Shown here: in pieces, positions 1 to 10,785 of the stretch
Layout: every line of letters starts with the position of its first letter
Position numbering within the stretch: the first letter of the stretch is position 1
NCBI GenBank assembly: GCA_030533445.1
Contig: CM060064.1
Span: 40,331,787 to 40,395,786, forward strand
DNA from: Cyprinodon diabolis
Taxonomy: Eukaryota; Chordata; Actinopteri; Cyprinodontiformes; Cyprinodontidae
Direction: 5' to 3'
Length of the DNA stretch: 64,000 bases
Translations under genes and position numbers: made by a program
The notes under the pieces: model-generated
What the model was told of the DNA's origin: nothing
What the model saw: only the letters and a program-made list of their open reading frames with translations
The model's database searches: none

Positions 1-785
1 CTTACCTAAATACACTTAAAACTACCTCAACGCGTGGTTATCCCTTTAATTTTGTATGAAAAATACACATTAAAGTACGTCAACGAAAGTGTATCCATTT
101 AGTCATGTAGAAAAAAACAATTAAATTACTACTTTTTAGTGTTTTTTGAAGTGGACGGCACACATGGATATTCCTATGGAACAATGTAGTGGTAAATTAC
201 ATTTATTTGCTGATAAAGGCATTTACAACATAATTTTTTTAACAATAAAACATGCACTCACAAAAAAATCAGGCTAAAAATGTTGATAGAAAATGCACTG
301 GTGTCACTGCTGAAGCATCTGACCCTGATTGTAGCTAATATCTTATTACCATCGACTGCAGTCAGTAGTCATTTATGCTCCTTTAAGCTCTTAAACTGTC
401 AGAAAACATTATTTCTTGTACAAAATTCAAACAAGCTAATCACATGCAGGCCAAGTTAAATAGCTCAATTCAGATCCAGCCAAGAGCTGTAAAAGCTTTT
501 AGTTTGAAGGAGGCCACACATCTATGCAGCCTACTGATGTTTTCGCCGGGGTTCTGGCCTTAGCAACATAAAGCAAACGGATCACCCAATGACCAAAAAA
601 ATTCATTAACTAATCATCTTCAGAGTTTTGCTTCTAATTACAATCTTAAACTGAAATGCCACCCTTGCATAACATAAACATTAAAATAAACATCTAGAGG
701 CTGTGTTTGGCACAGAAACACAGTTTGTTCTACCTACATGAAGTAACGGAAAGCAACTGAAAATGTGTAATGGTTATGGGAAACA
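1..785. other. AT-rich non-coding stretch, no gene seen
   Basis: No exon-like block with good splice sites or recognisable protein similarity on either strand. If CRPPA continues leftwards this is intron DNA, which is an inference. Confidence 0.5.
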
Positions 786-787
786 TA

Positions 788-2035
788 CACTATATTGCCA
801 AAAGTATTTGCTCACCTGCCTTGACTCACATATGAGCTTAAGTGACATCCCGTTCCTAATCCATAGGGTTCAATATGACGTCGGTCCACCCTTTGCAGCT
901 AGAACAGCTTCAACTCTTCTGGGAAGGCTGTCCACAAGGTTTAGGAGTGTGTTTATGGGAATTTTTGACCATTCTTCCAGAAGCGCATTTGTGAGGTCGC
1001 ACACTGATGTTGGACGAGAAGGCCTGGCTCTCAGTCTCCGCTCTAATTCATCCCAAAGGTGTTCTATCGGGTTGAGGTCAGGACTCTGTGCAGGCCAGTC
1101 AAGTTCATCCACACCAGACTCTGTCATCCATGTCTTTATGGACCTTGCTTTGTGCACTGGTGCACAGTCATGTTGGAAGAGGAAGGGGCCAGCTCCAAAC
1201 TGTTCCCACAAAGTTGGGAGCATGGAATTGTCCAAAATGTCTTGGTATGCTGAAGCATTCAGAGTTCCTTTCACTGGAACTAAGGGGCCAAGCCCAGCTC
1301 CTGAAAAACAACCCCACACCATAATCCCCCCTCCACCAAACTTTACACTTGGCACAATGCAGTCAGACAAGTACCGTTCTCCTGGCAACCGCCAAACCCA
1401 GACCCGTCCATCAGATTGCCAGATGGAGAAGCGCGATTCGTCACTCCAGAGAACGCGTCTCCACTGCTCTAGAGTCCAGTGGCGGCGTGCTTTACACCAC
1501 CGCATCCGACGCTTTGCATTGCACTTGGTTATGTATGGCTTGGATGCAGCTGCTCGACCATGGAAACCCATTCCATGAAGCTCTCTGCGCACTGTTCTTG
1601 AGCTAATCTGAAGGCCACATGAAGTTTGGAGGTCTGTAGTGATTGACTCTGCAGAAAGTTGGCGACCTCTTCGCACTATGCGCTTCAGCATCCGCTGACC
1701 CCGCTCCGTCAGTTTACGTGGCCTACCACTTCGTGGCTGAGTTGCTGTCGTTCCCAAACACTTCCATTTTCTTATAATACAGCTGACAGTTGACTGTGGA
1801 ATATTTAGGAGCGAGGAAATTTCACGACTGGATTTGTTGCACAGGTGGCATCCTATCACAGTTCCACGCTGGAATTCACTGAGCTCCTGAGAGCGACCCA
1901 TTCTTTCACAAATGTTTGTAAAAACAGTCTGCATGCCTAGGTGCTTGAATTTATACACCTGTGGCCATGGAAGTGATTGGAACACCTGATTCCAATAATT
2001 TGGATGGGTGAGCAAATACTTTTGGCAATATAGTG
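788..2035 (-). mobile_element. Tc1/mariner element, copy 1, apparently complete
   Basis: A 1,248 bp element flanked on both sides by TA (786-787 and 2036-2037), the target duplication of Tc1/mariner. The ends are inverted: CACTATATTGCCAAAAGTAT at the left is mirrored by the same sequence read from 2035 on the other strand. It holds a single open transposase gene on the minus strand. A second copy lies at 32014-33258 and encodes the same protein. The intact ends and open gene suggest a young insertion. Confidence 0.95.
870..1901 (-). CDS. Tc1-family transposase (copy 1)
   Basis: Cut-and-paste transposase, 343 aa if started at the Met of [11 protein letters not shown]. The open frame extends to 2015 (381 aa), but the extra N-terminus would run into the terminal inverted repeat, and about 340 aa is the usual Tc1 length, so I chose the inner start. 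Met at 1934 is an alternative. The N-terminal half is a paired-like helix-turn-helix ([15 protein letters not shown]) followed by a GRPRK hook. The catalytic DD34E triad is present: Asp in [10 protein letters not shown], Asp in FQHDCAPVH, and Glu in [10 protein letters not shown] 35 residues later. There is no frameshift or stop. It is expected to act in the nucleus on its own inverted repeats. Activity is not proven by sequence alone. Confidence 0.92.
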   Translation of the reverse strand: MGRSQELSEFQRGTVIGCHLCNKSSREISSLLNIPQSTVSCIIRKWKCLGTTATQPRSGRPRKLTERGQRMLKRIVRRGRQLSAESITTDLQTSCGLQISSRTVRRELHGMGFHGRAAASKPYITKCNAKRRMRWCKARRHWTLEQWRRVLWSDESRFSIWQSDGRVWVWRLPGERYLSDCIVPSVKFGGGGIMVWGCFSGAGLGPLVPVKGTLNASAYQDILDNSMLPTLWEQFGAGPFLFQHDCAPVHKARSIKTWMTESGVDELDWPAQSPDLNPIEHLWDELERRLRARPSRPTSVCDLTNALLEEWSKIPINTLLNLVDSLPRRVEAVLAAKGGPTSY

Positions 2036-2037
2036 TA

Positions 2038-3712
2038 TGTCAGGGGCCAGCTGAGATTGATAACCGCTCACTTTCAGTGGAGAAAAATCATTTCAGCCAC
2101 TCTGTTGACTCTTTCAAACCTTTATTTGACCAGGGTTACATGTTGTAGATAACAATCCTCTGCAGGGGTGCCAAATCATATTATTTTTCCGACAGTCTTC
2201 CTCTCTCAACATCATAACCTCATGCACTGCTAAATTCACCACCTGCACACAAACTCTAATGGCTTATCCTTTATTAGAGCCACGTAAATGGCACTGCGAC
2301 AAGTCATTTTTCATCCTCCACCTCCTCCACTTGCCTTTCATCTCCTCCATTACTCTTCCTCCTTTTCCAAACTCAATGAAAAGGATGTATCTTGTTCCTT
2401 ACAGGCACACCAGAAAACTTCGGCCCCACAGGCCACCTGAGCACAGTTAGGAAGCACTCCAAAAAATGATACAAAGAAGCCGACACAGCGTCCAATACAT
2501 CAACTAGGGCTCTGTTCAGCACCACACAGTGAGATCCACACATTCCGACAACATATGACGAAGGACTTGGAGCGGGTATAAAGGAGGATAAACTGTTTAG
2601 CTCACTGGAGAACATTAAAACACAAAATGTGGAGAGTTCTGCCACCAACCTATACTGTCAGCAGTTACACCCAGAGAAGATAAATACAGATGTGCAAGAT
2701 ACAGGAGAGATGTCTCCAAACACAAGGACGGGTTTAGGGGGTTATGAACTTGTGGTAAAGGGTAACAATAATGTATGTAAAATAAAGGAGAAAACTAAGA
2801 AGTTTTGTCTGATCAAAGAGACAGACCCTTCCTTTTTTGGGAAAAAAGAGATATTTATAAAACATGATGTGACTTGACTTCCTATTAGTATAAAAGTGAC
2901 CGGTTTGTTAACACAGGAACGCAGGCTGTCAGGTTCGGCTGTGGCTGGCAAACATCTGGTCGGGTGGAGAAATATCCAAACAACAAGGAAGCTGAAATAT
3001 TTTGAACCTGCTCCCAGATTCGGGGAGCAAACCTCCCACCCACGACTGCTTCGCTTGGACAGTCCAAACCGTTTAAACACCCAAAGAGCGAGATGTTCCT
3101 TTATCACGAATGTGCAACCACAAACAACATCAATGGTGGATTTTGTTGCTGTAATCCAGAAGCTATTCAGTTTACCGTGTATTTTATATTGTCATTCTTG
3201 CACTCTATTCTGAGCTTTTTTTTCTGGTTTTCTTTACTGCACAAAAGTATTCGCCCAAGCAGAACACCTGCTAGGCAAGGCTTTATGTGAATCTTATCTT
3301 AGATTTTTGTTAAGCAGCTCTACAGTTATTTAAACGACCCTTCTGTTTGTGAAAAACTGTTTGTCTGTGAGAATCCCTCCCTATTTCTGAATTAGTTGGT
3401 AATATCCTGTGGAACCAGAGGGGACAGAACATTGGAACAAGACTGTATCTGTTCCCCTCGGAAAGATTAATAAATGCTGCTTGAATGAAGAACACTGATC
3501 TGACTTCTTGTTAATATTACTAAGATTTGTTTTTCCGATAACATCAACACATTATGAGCCTCTACACTGTTTGTGTGGACCACCTCATCGTTGCTGTAAA
3601 CAAAGCCCTTTTTTATCACATAGTTTCACCCTACTCTTATTCTACTATCTCTACCTTGGCAGCAGCATTAATGTGCCCCTCATTGGTGTGGCATAAGTAT
3701 TACAGTACCTAA
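2038..3712. other. Non-coding stretch, no gene recognised
   Basis: Only short uninformative open frames. Around 3300-3520 there is a stretch ending in AATAAA plus a short unique tail that looks vaguely LTR-like, but no paired repeat or primer-binding site was found, so it is not annotated as such. Confidence 0.4.
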
Positions 3713-3747
3713 TATATATATCTATATAGATATATATAGATATATAT
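3713..3747. repeat. AT-rich microsatellite
   Basis: Runs of TATATA with interspersed TAGA units, immediately left of a hAT-like repeat. Confidence 0.8.
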
Positions 3748-3814
3748 TGGGGCTGAAATAATCTATTGAATCAATAATCGATTAATCATGAATAATCGAT
3801 CATTTAAATAATCG

Positions 3815-4167
3815 TTCCTACATTCCTACCCTCATCTATGGTCATGAGCTTTGGGTCAAGACCAAAAGAACGAGATCCTGGATACAAGCGACTGAAATTA
3901 GTTTTCTCCATAGTGTGTCTGGGCTCCCCCTTAGAGATAGGGTGAGGAGCTCAGTCATCCGGGCAGGACTCAGAGTAGAGCCGCTGCTCTTCCATATCGA
4001 GAGGAGCCAGTTGAGGTGGCTCGGGCATCTAATTAGGGTGTCTCCCGGACGTCTTCCTGGTGAGGTGTTCCAGGCATGTCCCGCCAGGAGGAGGCCCAGG
4101 GGGAGACCCAGGACAAACTGGAAACTCCCAGGCCAGTTCCCACACCAGCTACCAGGCCAGCCCCTCC
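3815..4167 (+). mobile_element. LINE ORF2 C-terminal fragment
   Basis: The frame at 3915-4130 translates to blocks typical of the extreme C-terminus of fish LINE reverse transcriptases: LRDRVRSSVIRAGLRVEPLL, RSQLRWLGHLIRVSPGRLP and RRRPRGRPRTNW. Only the 3' end is present (5' truncation, as usual for LINEs), and it runs directly into a simple-repeat tail. Which LINE clade it belongs to I cannot say. Confidence 0.7.
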
Positions 4168-4358
4168 GGGATTCCCCCGGAGGGAGGGAGGGAGGGAGGG
4201 AGGGAGGGAGGGAGGGAGGAAGGAAGGAAGGAAGGAAGGAAGGAAGGAAGGAAGGGAGGGAGGGAGGGAGGGAGGGAGGGAGGAAGGAAGGAAGGAAGGA
4301 AGGAAGGAAGGAAGGAAGGAAGGAAGGAAGGAAGGAAGGAAGGAAGGATGGATGGATG
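4168..4358 (+). repeat. (GGGA)n/(GGAA)n/(GGAT)n microsatellite
   Basis: About 190 bp of almost pure purine on the plus strand in tetranucleotide blocks: GGGA, GGAA, GGGA, GGAA, then a short GGAT run. It directly follows the LINE fragment, so it probably grew from that element's short GGAT-type 3' tail. Open frames across it (GGRE and RKEGRKE repeats) are artefacts. Confidence 0.95.
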
Positions 4359-4509
4359 GAATAATCATCAAATAATTTATTAATCGATTGTTAACTGGAG
4401 TTTAGAGGGTCTTAAACGTTTCTATAGCTGACAGAGCAAGTCGAAATATTTACATTACGTATGAATCCCATAATCATAAAAATCATTGTCAGACTAATCA
4501 ATATATATA

Positions 4510-6114
4510 CAGTGGGGCAAAAAAGTATTTAGTCAGCCACCAATAGTGCAAGTTCTCCCACTTAAAAAGATGAGAGAGGCCGGTAATTTTCATCATAGAT
4601 GTACCTCAACTATGAGAGACAAAATGAGAAAAAAAAATCCAGAAAATCCCATTGTCTGATTTTTAAAGAATTTATTTGCAAAATATGGTGGAAAATAAGT
4701 ATTTGGTCAATAACAAAAGTTCATCTCAATATTTTGTTATGTACCCTTTGTTGGCAATGACAGAGATCAAACGTTTTCTGTAAGTCTTCACAAGGTTTTC
4801 ACACATTGTTGCTGGTATTTTGGCCCATTCCTCCATGCAGATCTCCTCTAGAGCAGTGATGTTCTGGGGCTGTCGCTGGGCAACACGGACTTTCAACTCC
4901 CTCCAAAGATTTTCTATGGGGTTGAGATCTGGAGACTGGCTAGGCCACTCCAGGACCTTAAAATGCTTCTTACAAAGCCACTCCTTCGTTACCCGGGCGG
5001 TGTGTTTGGGATCATTGTCATGCTGAAAGACCCAGCCACGTTTCATCTTCAATGCCCTTGCTGATGGAAGGAGGTTTTCACTCAAAATTTGACGATACAT
5101 GGCCCCATTCATTCTTTCCTTCACACGGATCAGTCGTCCTGGTCCCTTAGCAGAAAAACAGCCCCAAAGCATGATGTTTCCACCCCCATGCTTCACTGTA
5201 GGTATGGTGTTCTTTGGATGCAACTCAGCATTCTCTCTCCTCCAAACACGACGAGTAGAGTTTTTACCAAAAAGTTCTATTTTGGTTTCATCTGACCATA
5301 TGATATTCTCCCAGTCATCGTCTGGATCATCCAAATGCTCTCTAGCAAACTTGAGACGGGCCTTGACATGTACTGGCTTAAGCAGGGGGACACGTCTGGC
5401 ACTGCAGGATTTGAGTCCCTGGCGGCGTAGTGTGTTGCTGATGGTAGCCTTTGTTACTTTGGTCCCAGCTCTCTGCAGGTCATTCACTAGGTCCCCCCGT
5501 GTGGTTCTGGGATTTTTACTCACCGTTCTTGTGATCATTTTGACCCCACGGGGTGAGATCTTGCGTGGAGCCCCAGATCGAGAAGGATTTTCAGTGGTCT
5601 TGTATGTTTTCCATTTTCTAATAGTTGATCCCACAGTTGATTTCTTCACACCAAGCCGTTTACCTATTGCAGATTCAGACTTCCCAGCCTGGTGCAGGTC
5701 TATAATTTTGTTTCGGGTGTCCTTTGACAGCTCTCTAGTTTTGGCCATGGTGGAGTTTAGAGTGTGACTGTTTGAGGTTGTGGACAGGTGTCTTTTATAC
5801 TGATAACGGGTTCAAACAGGTGCCATTAATGAATGTAACGAGTGGAGGACAGAGGAGCCTCTTACAGAAGAAGTTACAGGTCTGTGAGAGCCAGAAATCT
5901 TGCTTGTTTGTAACTAACCAAATACTTATTTTCCACCATATTTTGCAAATAAATTCTTTAAAAATCAGACAATGTGATTTTCTGGATTTTTTTTTCTCAT
6001 TTTGTCTCTCATAGTTGAGGTATATCTATGATGAAAATTACCGGCCTCTCTCATCTTTTTAAGTGGGAGAACTTGCACTATTGGTGGCTGACTAAATACT
6101 TTTTTGCCCCATTG
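4510..6114 (-). mobile_element. Tc1-like element with ~200 bp inverted repeats, apparently intact
   Basis: A 1,605 bp element flanked by TA (4508-4509 and 6115-6116). The ends match at CAGTGGGGCAAAAAAGTATT (left) and CAATGGGGCAAAAAAGTATT (right, reversed). The similarity continues for roughly 200 bp each side (about 4510-4710 and 5910-6114) with only a few differences visible by eye, including a repeated internal AAAATAAGTATTTGGT motif. That is the IR/DR layout known from Sleeping Beauty and Passport-type fish Tc1 elements. It holds one open transposase gene. Confidence 0.93.
4726..5748 (-). CDS. Tc1-family transposase, IR/DR type, full length
   Basis: A 340 aa protein starting [20 protein letters not shown], the usual start and length of Sleeping Beauty/Passport-like fish transposases. 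Residues ~1-110 form the paired-like DNA-binding domain ([19 protein letters not shown], then the [10 protein letters not shown] hook). The catalytic DD34E triad is intact: Asp in [13 protein letters not shown], Asp in [12 protein letters not shown] and Glu in [11 protein letters not shown], with 34 residues between the last two. The glycine-rich box [14 protein letters not shown] is present. No stop or frameshift was seen. It is only distantly similar to the transposase at 870-1901, so the window holds at least two separate open Tc1 lineages. Confidence 0.93.
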   Translation of the reverse strand: MAKTRELSKDTRNKIIDLHQAGKSESAIGKRLGVKKSTVGSTIRKWKTYKTTENPSRSGAPRKISPRGVKMITRTVSKNPRTTRGDLVNDLQRAGTKVTKATISNTLRRQGLKSCSARRVPLLKPVHVKARLKFAREHLDDPDDDWENIIWSDETKIELFGKNSTRRVWRRENAELHPKNTIPTVKHGGGNIMLWGCFSAKGPGRLIRVKERMNGAMYRQILSENLLPSARALKMKRGWVFQHDNDPKHTARVTKEWLCKKHFKVLEWPSQSPDLNPIENLWRELKVRVAQRQPQNITALEEICMEEWAKIPATMCENLVKTYRKRLISVIANKGYITKY

Positions 6115-6115
6115 T

Positions 6116-6132
6116 ATATATATATATATAAT

Positions 6133-6202
<70 letters not shown>
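6116..6202. repeat. (TA)n microsatellite
   Basis: An AT dinucleotide run with one small interruption. It is the left part of a tract split by the hAT element at 6203-6799. Confidence 0.95.
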
Positions 6203-6205
<3 letters not shown>

Positions 6206-6796
6206 GGATGGGACGATTTATGAAAACCGTCCGAACCGTTCGGTTCGACTGTCTCGATTCGATTTGCGTGTGTTGCGTTCGGTTCATGCGCTGCTCCTTT
6301 TTCTCATAGGCAAAGCGCTTACACTCCCGAGCAGAAGGTGGCGGTACTGCGACCAAAGCCAACCACCAGTAGTAAATAAGAAGAAGAAGAAGAGAAGCAG
6401 CTTAGCTGTTGTGGAGAATTGTGTGGGTAGGGCGAGGGGGAAAGTACAGGAGTTGGCAGACGCGCCAGCAGCACTTTATAGGTCTGCTCAAAGCAAAGCC
6501 TACAGCCCCCACTGTGGCTCCCATCCGCTCCCCTCTGAGTCCCTTGGAGATGGTAGAGAGCATGCGCGAGGTGATTAAATTCAAAGCAGCAAAACATACG
6601 GAAATGATCCAGGGTTTCCGCGGATCATTTAAAATAATTACAATCCATTATTTTTGGGGGGATTTTTTCATTAATTTCATAAATTTTTATGGGATTTCGG
6701 TGTAACAATCAACATACCGAATCGAACCAAACCGAAAACCGTGACCACGAAACCGTGAATCGAACCGAACCGTGGATTTTGTGAACCGTTCCACCC

Positions 6797-6799
<3 letters not shown>
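6203..6799 (+). mobile_element. Non-autonomous hAT-like element inside (TA)n
   Basis: The ends form imperfect inverted repeats: TAGGGATGGGACGATTTATG on the left and TAGGGGTGGAACGGTTCACA read inwards from the right. Both sides continue as TATATATA, consistent with the 8 bp duplication of hAT elements, although in a TA tract this cannot be proven. The inside is rich in GAACCG/CGGTTC motifs. It shares a leader sequence (CAGCAGCACTTTATAGGTCT) with the copy at 21461 but lacks the BED zinc-finger coding part. Confidence 0.8.

Positions 6800-6800
<1 letters not shown>

Positions 6801-6871
<71 letters not shown>
6801..6871. repeat. (TA)n microsatellite
   Basis: Right half of the AT tract interrupted by the hAT element. 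Confidence 0.95.
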
Positions 6872-6874
<3 letters not shown>

Positions 6875-6993
6875 TTTGTTTTCTAATCCAGGACCCAAGA
6901 TTCTAGGCAGAGAATTTTTTTAAATGAAAGCCCAAGAGCACAACTGAGGTATGATAAAGGAAGAGCAGGGCATCGTATTGGATAAAGGCTTAA

Positions 6994-7951
6994 AGGGGTC
7001 ATAGAATGATTATATAGGGTATTTGGTGCTGGTCCTTAAGGTTTCTGAATAGGGTGTGTAACATTGGTTGGGCTGAAAATGGCATATTTGCTGTTCTATG
7101 AGCCCTAATGCAAGCCTGGTTAAGAGCTCCAAAATGAAACGACAGTTTTATTTCCTTTTATGGTATGCTCATGAATATTTAGTTGTATTGGTTTTCAATG
7201 AGCGAAGCTGCTGAGCAAAGACACATCATAGCAACAAGCACTCACTCGCTGAAACATCAAGATTGTTGATATGGTAGGGTGACCAGATGTCCCCTTTTTC
7301 CCGGACATGTCCTACTTTGTCCGGGGGGAATTTCAAAATTTTCTGGGATTTTGGTTGACTACAGGGCAGCAGAACTGAGCCATGAGCTCCGGGACTGGTC
7401 CGGTGCAGGGAGCCATCGGGGGACGGAGCGACCGACTTCGGAAAATGCTTAGAGCAAATGAACGGTTGAGCATCAAACTTTGCAGGGATCTTCTGATCGA
7501 CAAAAATAATCCATACATGTCGAGTCTTCAGATCCTTTGGAAGACTGTGAAAATTTTCCCCTTTCTCCATGCTGCCTGGAACACGGAATTTACGCCAGTG
7601 GTTGTGAATCCTTTTCAATAGAGAAACTGCCTGCTTTGTAATTCCTGTAAAAGTAAACCCAACCGTAGGCTAAACAGCTAAACTGGTGTCTTATATCTAC
7701 CTCTATTCATGTTCTTGGGCCAGTGAACCAGTGGGCTGGTCTGTATGTCAATTTCGGGGCGTGGCAAGAGTACAGGCCAGAACCAAATAAGGTAACATCC
7801 CCGAAGTGATGTCAATTTGGGGCTTCTTTTGGATTCGCCCGTTTTATGGTGGAAGTTTAGAATTGTGAGATTTGCAGAGTCCATTTCACCCACTGAACTA
7901 TCGTTATTCATCTATGACAAAGGAAACTAGGTTTTGCATTATATGACCCCG
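6994..7951. mobile_element. TTAA-flanked, Kolobok-like DNA transposon remnant
   Basis: A 958 bp segment bordered by TTAA on both sides (6990-6993 and 7952-7955). The ends are inverted: AGGGGTCATAGAATG (left) versus CGGGGTCATATAATG (right, read inwards). A TTAA duplication fits Kolobok or piggyBac. The THAP-like coding remnant inside (7226-7618) favours Kolobok, whose transposases carry THAP domains. It is too short for an autonomous element. Confidence 0.72.
7226..7618 (-). pseudogene. THAP-domain protein remnant
   Basis: A 130-codon open frame whose first half resembles the core of a THAP (C2CH zinc) DNA-binding domain: NFHSLPKDLKTRHVWIIFV with the conserved Trp, then FICSKHF, the typical Cys-Ser-x-His-Phe pair. 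The first Cys pair of the domain and a transposase catalytic region are absent. The tail (LKFPPDKVGHVREKGDIW) is the reverse reading of a GGACATGTCC-type repeat. It sits inside the TTAA element at 6994-7951, so I read it as a decayed transposon gene, not a host gene. Confidence 0.5.
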
Positions 7952-7955
7952 TTAA

Positions 7956-10056
7956 GAAGGACATACAACATAAAAACAGCAGGAGTTCAAATAATTGTGT
8001 TACTTATAGTATCATGTAAAAAATTAAATAAATACCTTTTTTTCCAACTAAAGAAAATTACAAGCATACATCAAAAGGTCAATGAATGATTTTTGTTTTA
8101 AAATTTTTCACATATTTAACAAGGGTACAAATATTAGCAGTGGAAACTATAGGCTGATTTGAAAGATTATTTAATTTTACTTTTCTTTCAAACCAGTTAG
8201 ATACTTACGCTAGTAAAACTTTATATGGAGGAAATTGTTTTACTGGAATAAGTTGACAAATCCCTTAACCTGTGTAAGAAATTTCAAAATCATTTGTTAC
8301 TTATTGCTATGATTTAAGCACAGATTTGCTGTGGGAGTACTTCAAAAAACAACTCAGGAGATATTTTCCTGCAGCATCGAGTTAATTGTGTGTACCATTC
8401 TAGATCATAAGCTAAAGATGATAGACTGTTGTCTTCAGCACATTCCAAAGATTCTCTGTTGAGTTACGGTCTAGACTCTAAATTTCCACATCCTGACAAA
8501 CTGGTGACAGCCAACCAGACACTGTGACTGAAGATAAAGTACCCAAAACAGTAAAGATATAATTAATGACAGCAAGAGCAAAGTCAAAGGAAGAAAATAA
8601 GTTTACAAAACTAGGATCTATATCCTAGATTGGTGCTTTCAGAGTTTTGATCTTAACTTTTCCAAAGAAACTGAGGGGAAAAGATTAAAATACTTCCAAA
8701 ATATATATTTCTTCAGTCAAATCTATGGTCAGTCTATGTGGGTATTTAGTCACATTTACTTTTAAGTTTTAAAACCATAATAAAAACTTAATTTTCCTAT
8801 GACAGCTGCAAAATTTGTTACTTTTAATACATTTTTCAGGAAAAGTTTTCATTTTTCTGATTGTTTTATCTTTTACTGTAAATAGTAATATTTTCCACTC
8901 CTTATGGACTGATGTGCTCCCACTGCTCTAACCCAGCTGAGTCAAACTCCTCATTTACATCCCCAGCATTAAAAAAAGAAAAAAAAAGTAGATCCCTGCT
9001 AATAACCCATTTCTCTGATTCGACCGTGTTGAAAAGATATTCATCTTAATGCTGCTTGGCTTCAGGCCCCAAGACTGAAGTTTGAAACCACTGCGTTCGT
9101 GGTTCCTGATTTTCTGACTTGATCAAGAGAAATCCAACGGCTGCTGAGGTGCAGAAAAGTGTTTCACATATCAAAACTCTACACCGCCATATTTAATGTG
9201 AAAAACTGTCACTCTTTACTAGTTTGCACTCAAACACCTTTTTCTATTATTAGAATAGGACAGAATGTGCATTAAAAGAAGGCTGATTTTCAGATTTCAT
9301 ATGAAAGAAGGCTTGGGAACAAACATTGCCCATTTTTCTAGTCTTTGACAGGATATAAATAGAAACAAGATATATAACAATATTTAGGAGTTTAAATTTT
9401 GTAATAAAAAACAGGTAATGAGCTTAACTGATACAAGATTTGATCCCCAACAACTCTTTCAGTGTAACGATGAAGTTTGTGGATGAAAAGGGGAAAGGAA
9501 AGAAGGAAAGCTAGAGTCTTGGCAGCCTAGAAAACCTCTATTAGACAACTGACTCCAGGTACAGACTCTCACCTCCTGGCCACCCATGTGGAGCTCAAAT
9601 GGGTTTTTAGAATGGAAATTTTAACTCATATGAGACGAGGAAGAGGGGTAGAGGGGTTCGGTGGTTTTCCAAGCTCAAAATGAAGAGCACCTGTGCTTTT
9701 TGAACTTCAGTCAGAAAACGTAGTTAAAGCTCTTCAAGAAAAGCAGCAGCTTTAAAGTCAGCAAGGAATAACCAGTGGGTCATTATTTGTACCTAAAACT
9801 AATACGTTCACAGTGATTTAATTAATTTAGCGTAAATCAGTAAAAGAATAAAAACAATAATTTTCGTCTTCATAACTGAGTCCGGGACCAGCCAGTTTTG
9901 CCCAAATATAGTAACACCTCACTCCTGACATCTTCCGGCAGTGACGCCATGGTGCGGTTAGCCTAGCGCCATTCTGCCCGCTTTACAAGCAAAACCAATG
10001 GGAATGACTAGACAAATCTGCAATCAACAACAATTATTTAGGATTTCAGGAGGACT
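7956..10056. other. Non-coding stretch, no gene recognised
   Basis: AT-rich, with no open frame of note and no exon-like block matching the C-terminal half of CRPPA, which would be expected leftwards of 10688. Confidence 0.45.
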
Positions 10057-10062
10057 TCACCA

Positions 10063-10308
10063 TTGAAATTCGCGAGAGCTATAGTTAAACTGAAAAAGCC
10101 CACGTGTATGGCAGTTGGATATTGCAATACATCGGGTGAAAGTGAAAAAAAAAAATTTTATGTCACCTTTCTGATTTATGATCAACCACGGGTTCATCGT
10201 TGGATCGCCGATTTGAAGAGGGAGGATTTGCCATCGAACTTCTGGCCAGTGAAAAAACAACTCATTAATCCATCACTCGTCACCATCATGGATAATAGCG
10301 TGTTGTGA
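10063..10308 (+). pseudogene. Second THAP-like domain remnant
   Basis: An 81-codon frame containing CMAVGYCNTSGESEKKKFYV and HRWIADLKREDLPSNFWP. The spacing of Cys-x5-Cys, aromatic residues and Trp fits the first half of a THAP domain as found in Kolobok and P-like transposases. The CSxHF part is lost. No terminal repeats could be assigned. It is independent of the remnant at 7226, which keeps mainly the other half. Confidence 0.4.
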
Positions 10309-10687
10309 AAAACACCAGATACAGCACTGGGACTTAATCACCAGCCGATACTGCACCGTGTCGTCATAAACCGGTATGTGTTCTTTGAAACATGGATGTC
10401 TCCGGTTAAGCACATTCAAATGAAATTACTCTTAATTACAAAACACTTATCATTTATTGAACAGTATGTAATAATTTCATACTTAAAGTACTTTCAGAAG
10501 TTTGTATTATGAATGTGACTGCACTTTTCATTTAATACATCAGGGGGAAGACACTCATTTTATCGTGTAAGATCAATAGCAGTGACTGTTGTGAAATATG
10601 GGGATTTCAGAGTAGAAGACTGAATAAAACCTGAAACATTATGACTACATTAATGGTGAATAGGTGGTGTTCTTTAGCGGGACTCAC

Positions 10688-10785
10688 CATATCCAGAGCT
10701 CCGAAAGCCTTTTGGAGAACATTGGCCAGAGTAACACCAGCTTCCCACCTTCCAGTGATAAGACAAGCTGACTGTGACAGAGTCT
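10688..10785 (-). CDS. crppa: CRPPA coding exon 6
   Basis: Encodes [17 protein letters not shown] to QKAFGALDM (aa 271-303), matching in position the human stretch that follows AESIIK. The acceptor ends TTTTCAG and the donor is ATG/GTGAGT. It starts the less conserved C-terminal domain, so similarity is weaker than in the other exons. Confidence 0.8.

Larger units (their letters stand above)
3748..4507. mobile_element. hAT-type MITE split by a LINE 3' fragment
   Basis: The left end (GGGGCTGAAATAATC, followed by several ATCGATTAAT-like motifs) and the resumed sequence after 4350 (ATTAATCGATTG, then TATAGCTGACAGAGC) match the two parts of the better-preserved copy at 18956-19321, which has TTTAGCTGACAGAGC at the matching position. 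The two halves are separated by a LINE fragment and its microsatellite tail, so this is a nested insertion. The right end is unclear because a Tc1 element begins at 4510. Confidence 0.55.

Noticed and set aside
763..1578. Long plus-strand open frame (271 aa) opposite the first Tc1 transposase; also at 32031-32801
   Set aside because: It is the antisense shadow of the transposase gene, has no recognisable domain and repeats only because the element repeats.
3300..3520. Possible solo LTR (AATAAA close to an end); a similar impression at 15960-16370
   Set aside because: No matching second LTR, TG..CA borders, target duplication or primer-binding site could be shown.
3915..4364. Open frames full of GGRE / RKEGRKE or PSFLPSFL repeats
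   Set aside because: Their repeat parts are translations of the purine microsatellite. Only the first ~70 codons carry real LINE similarity.
5099..5767. 222 aa plus-strand frame across the second Tc1
   Set aside because: Antisense shadow of the DD34E transposase at 4726-5748.
6028..6309. YIYIYIYI frames at 6028, 6078, 27741, 27853 and 44240
   Set aside because: Translations of AT microsatellites.
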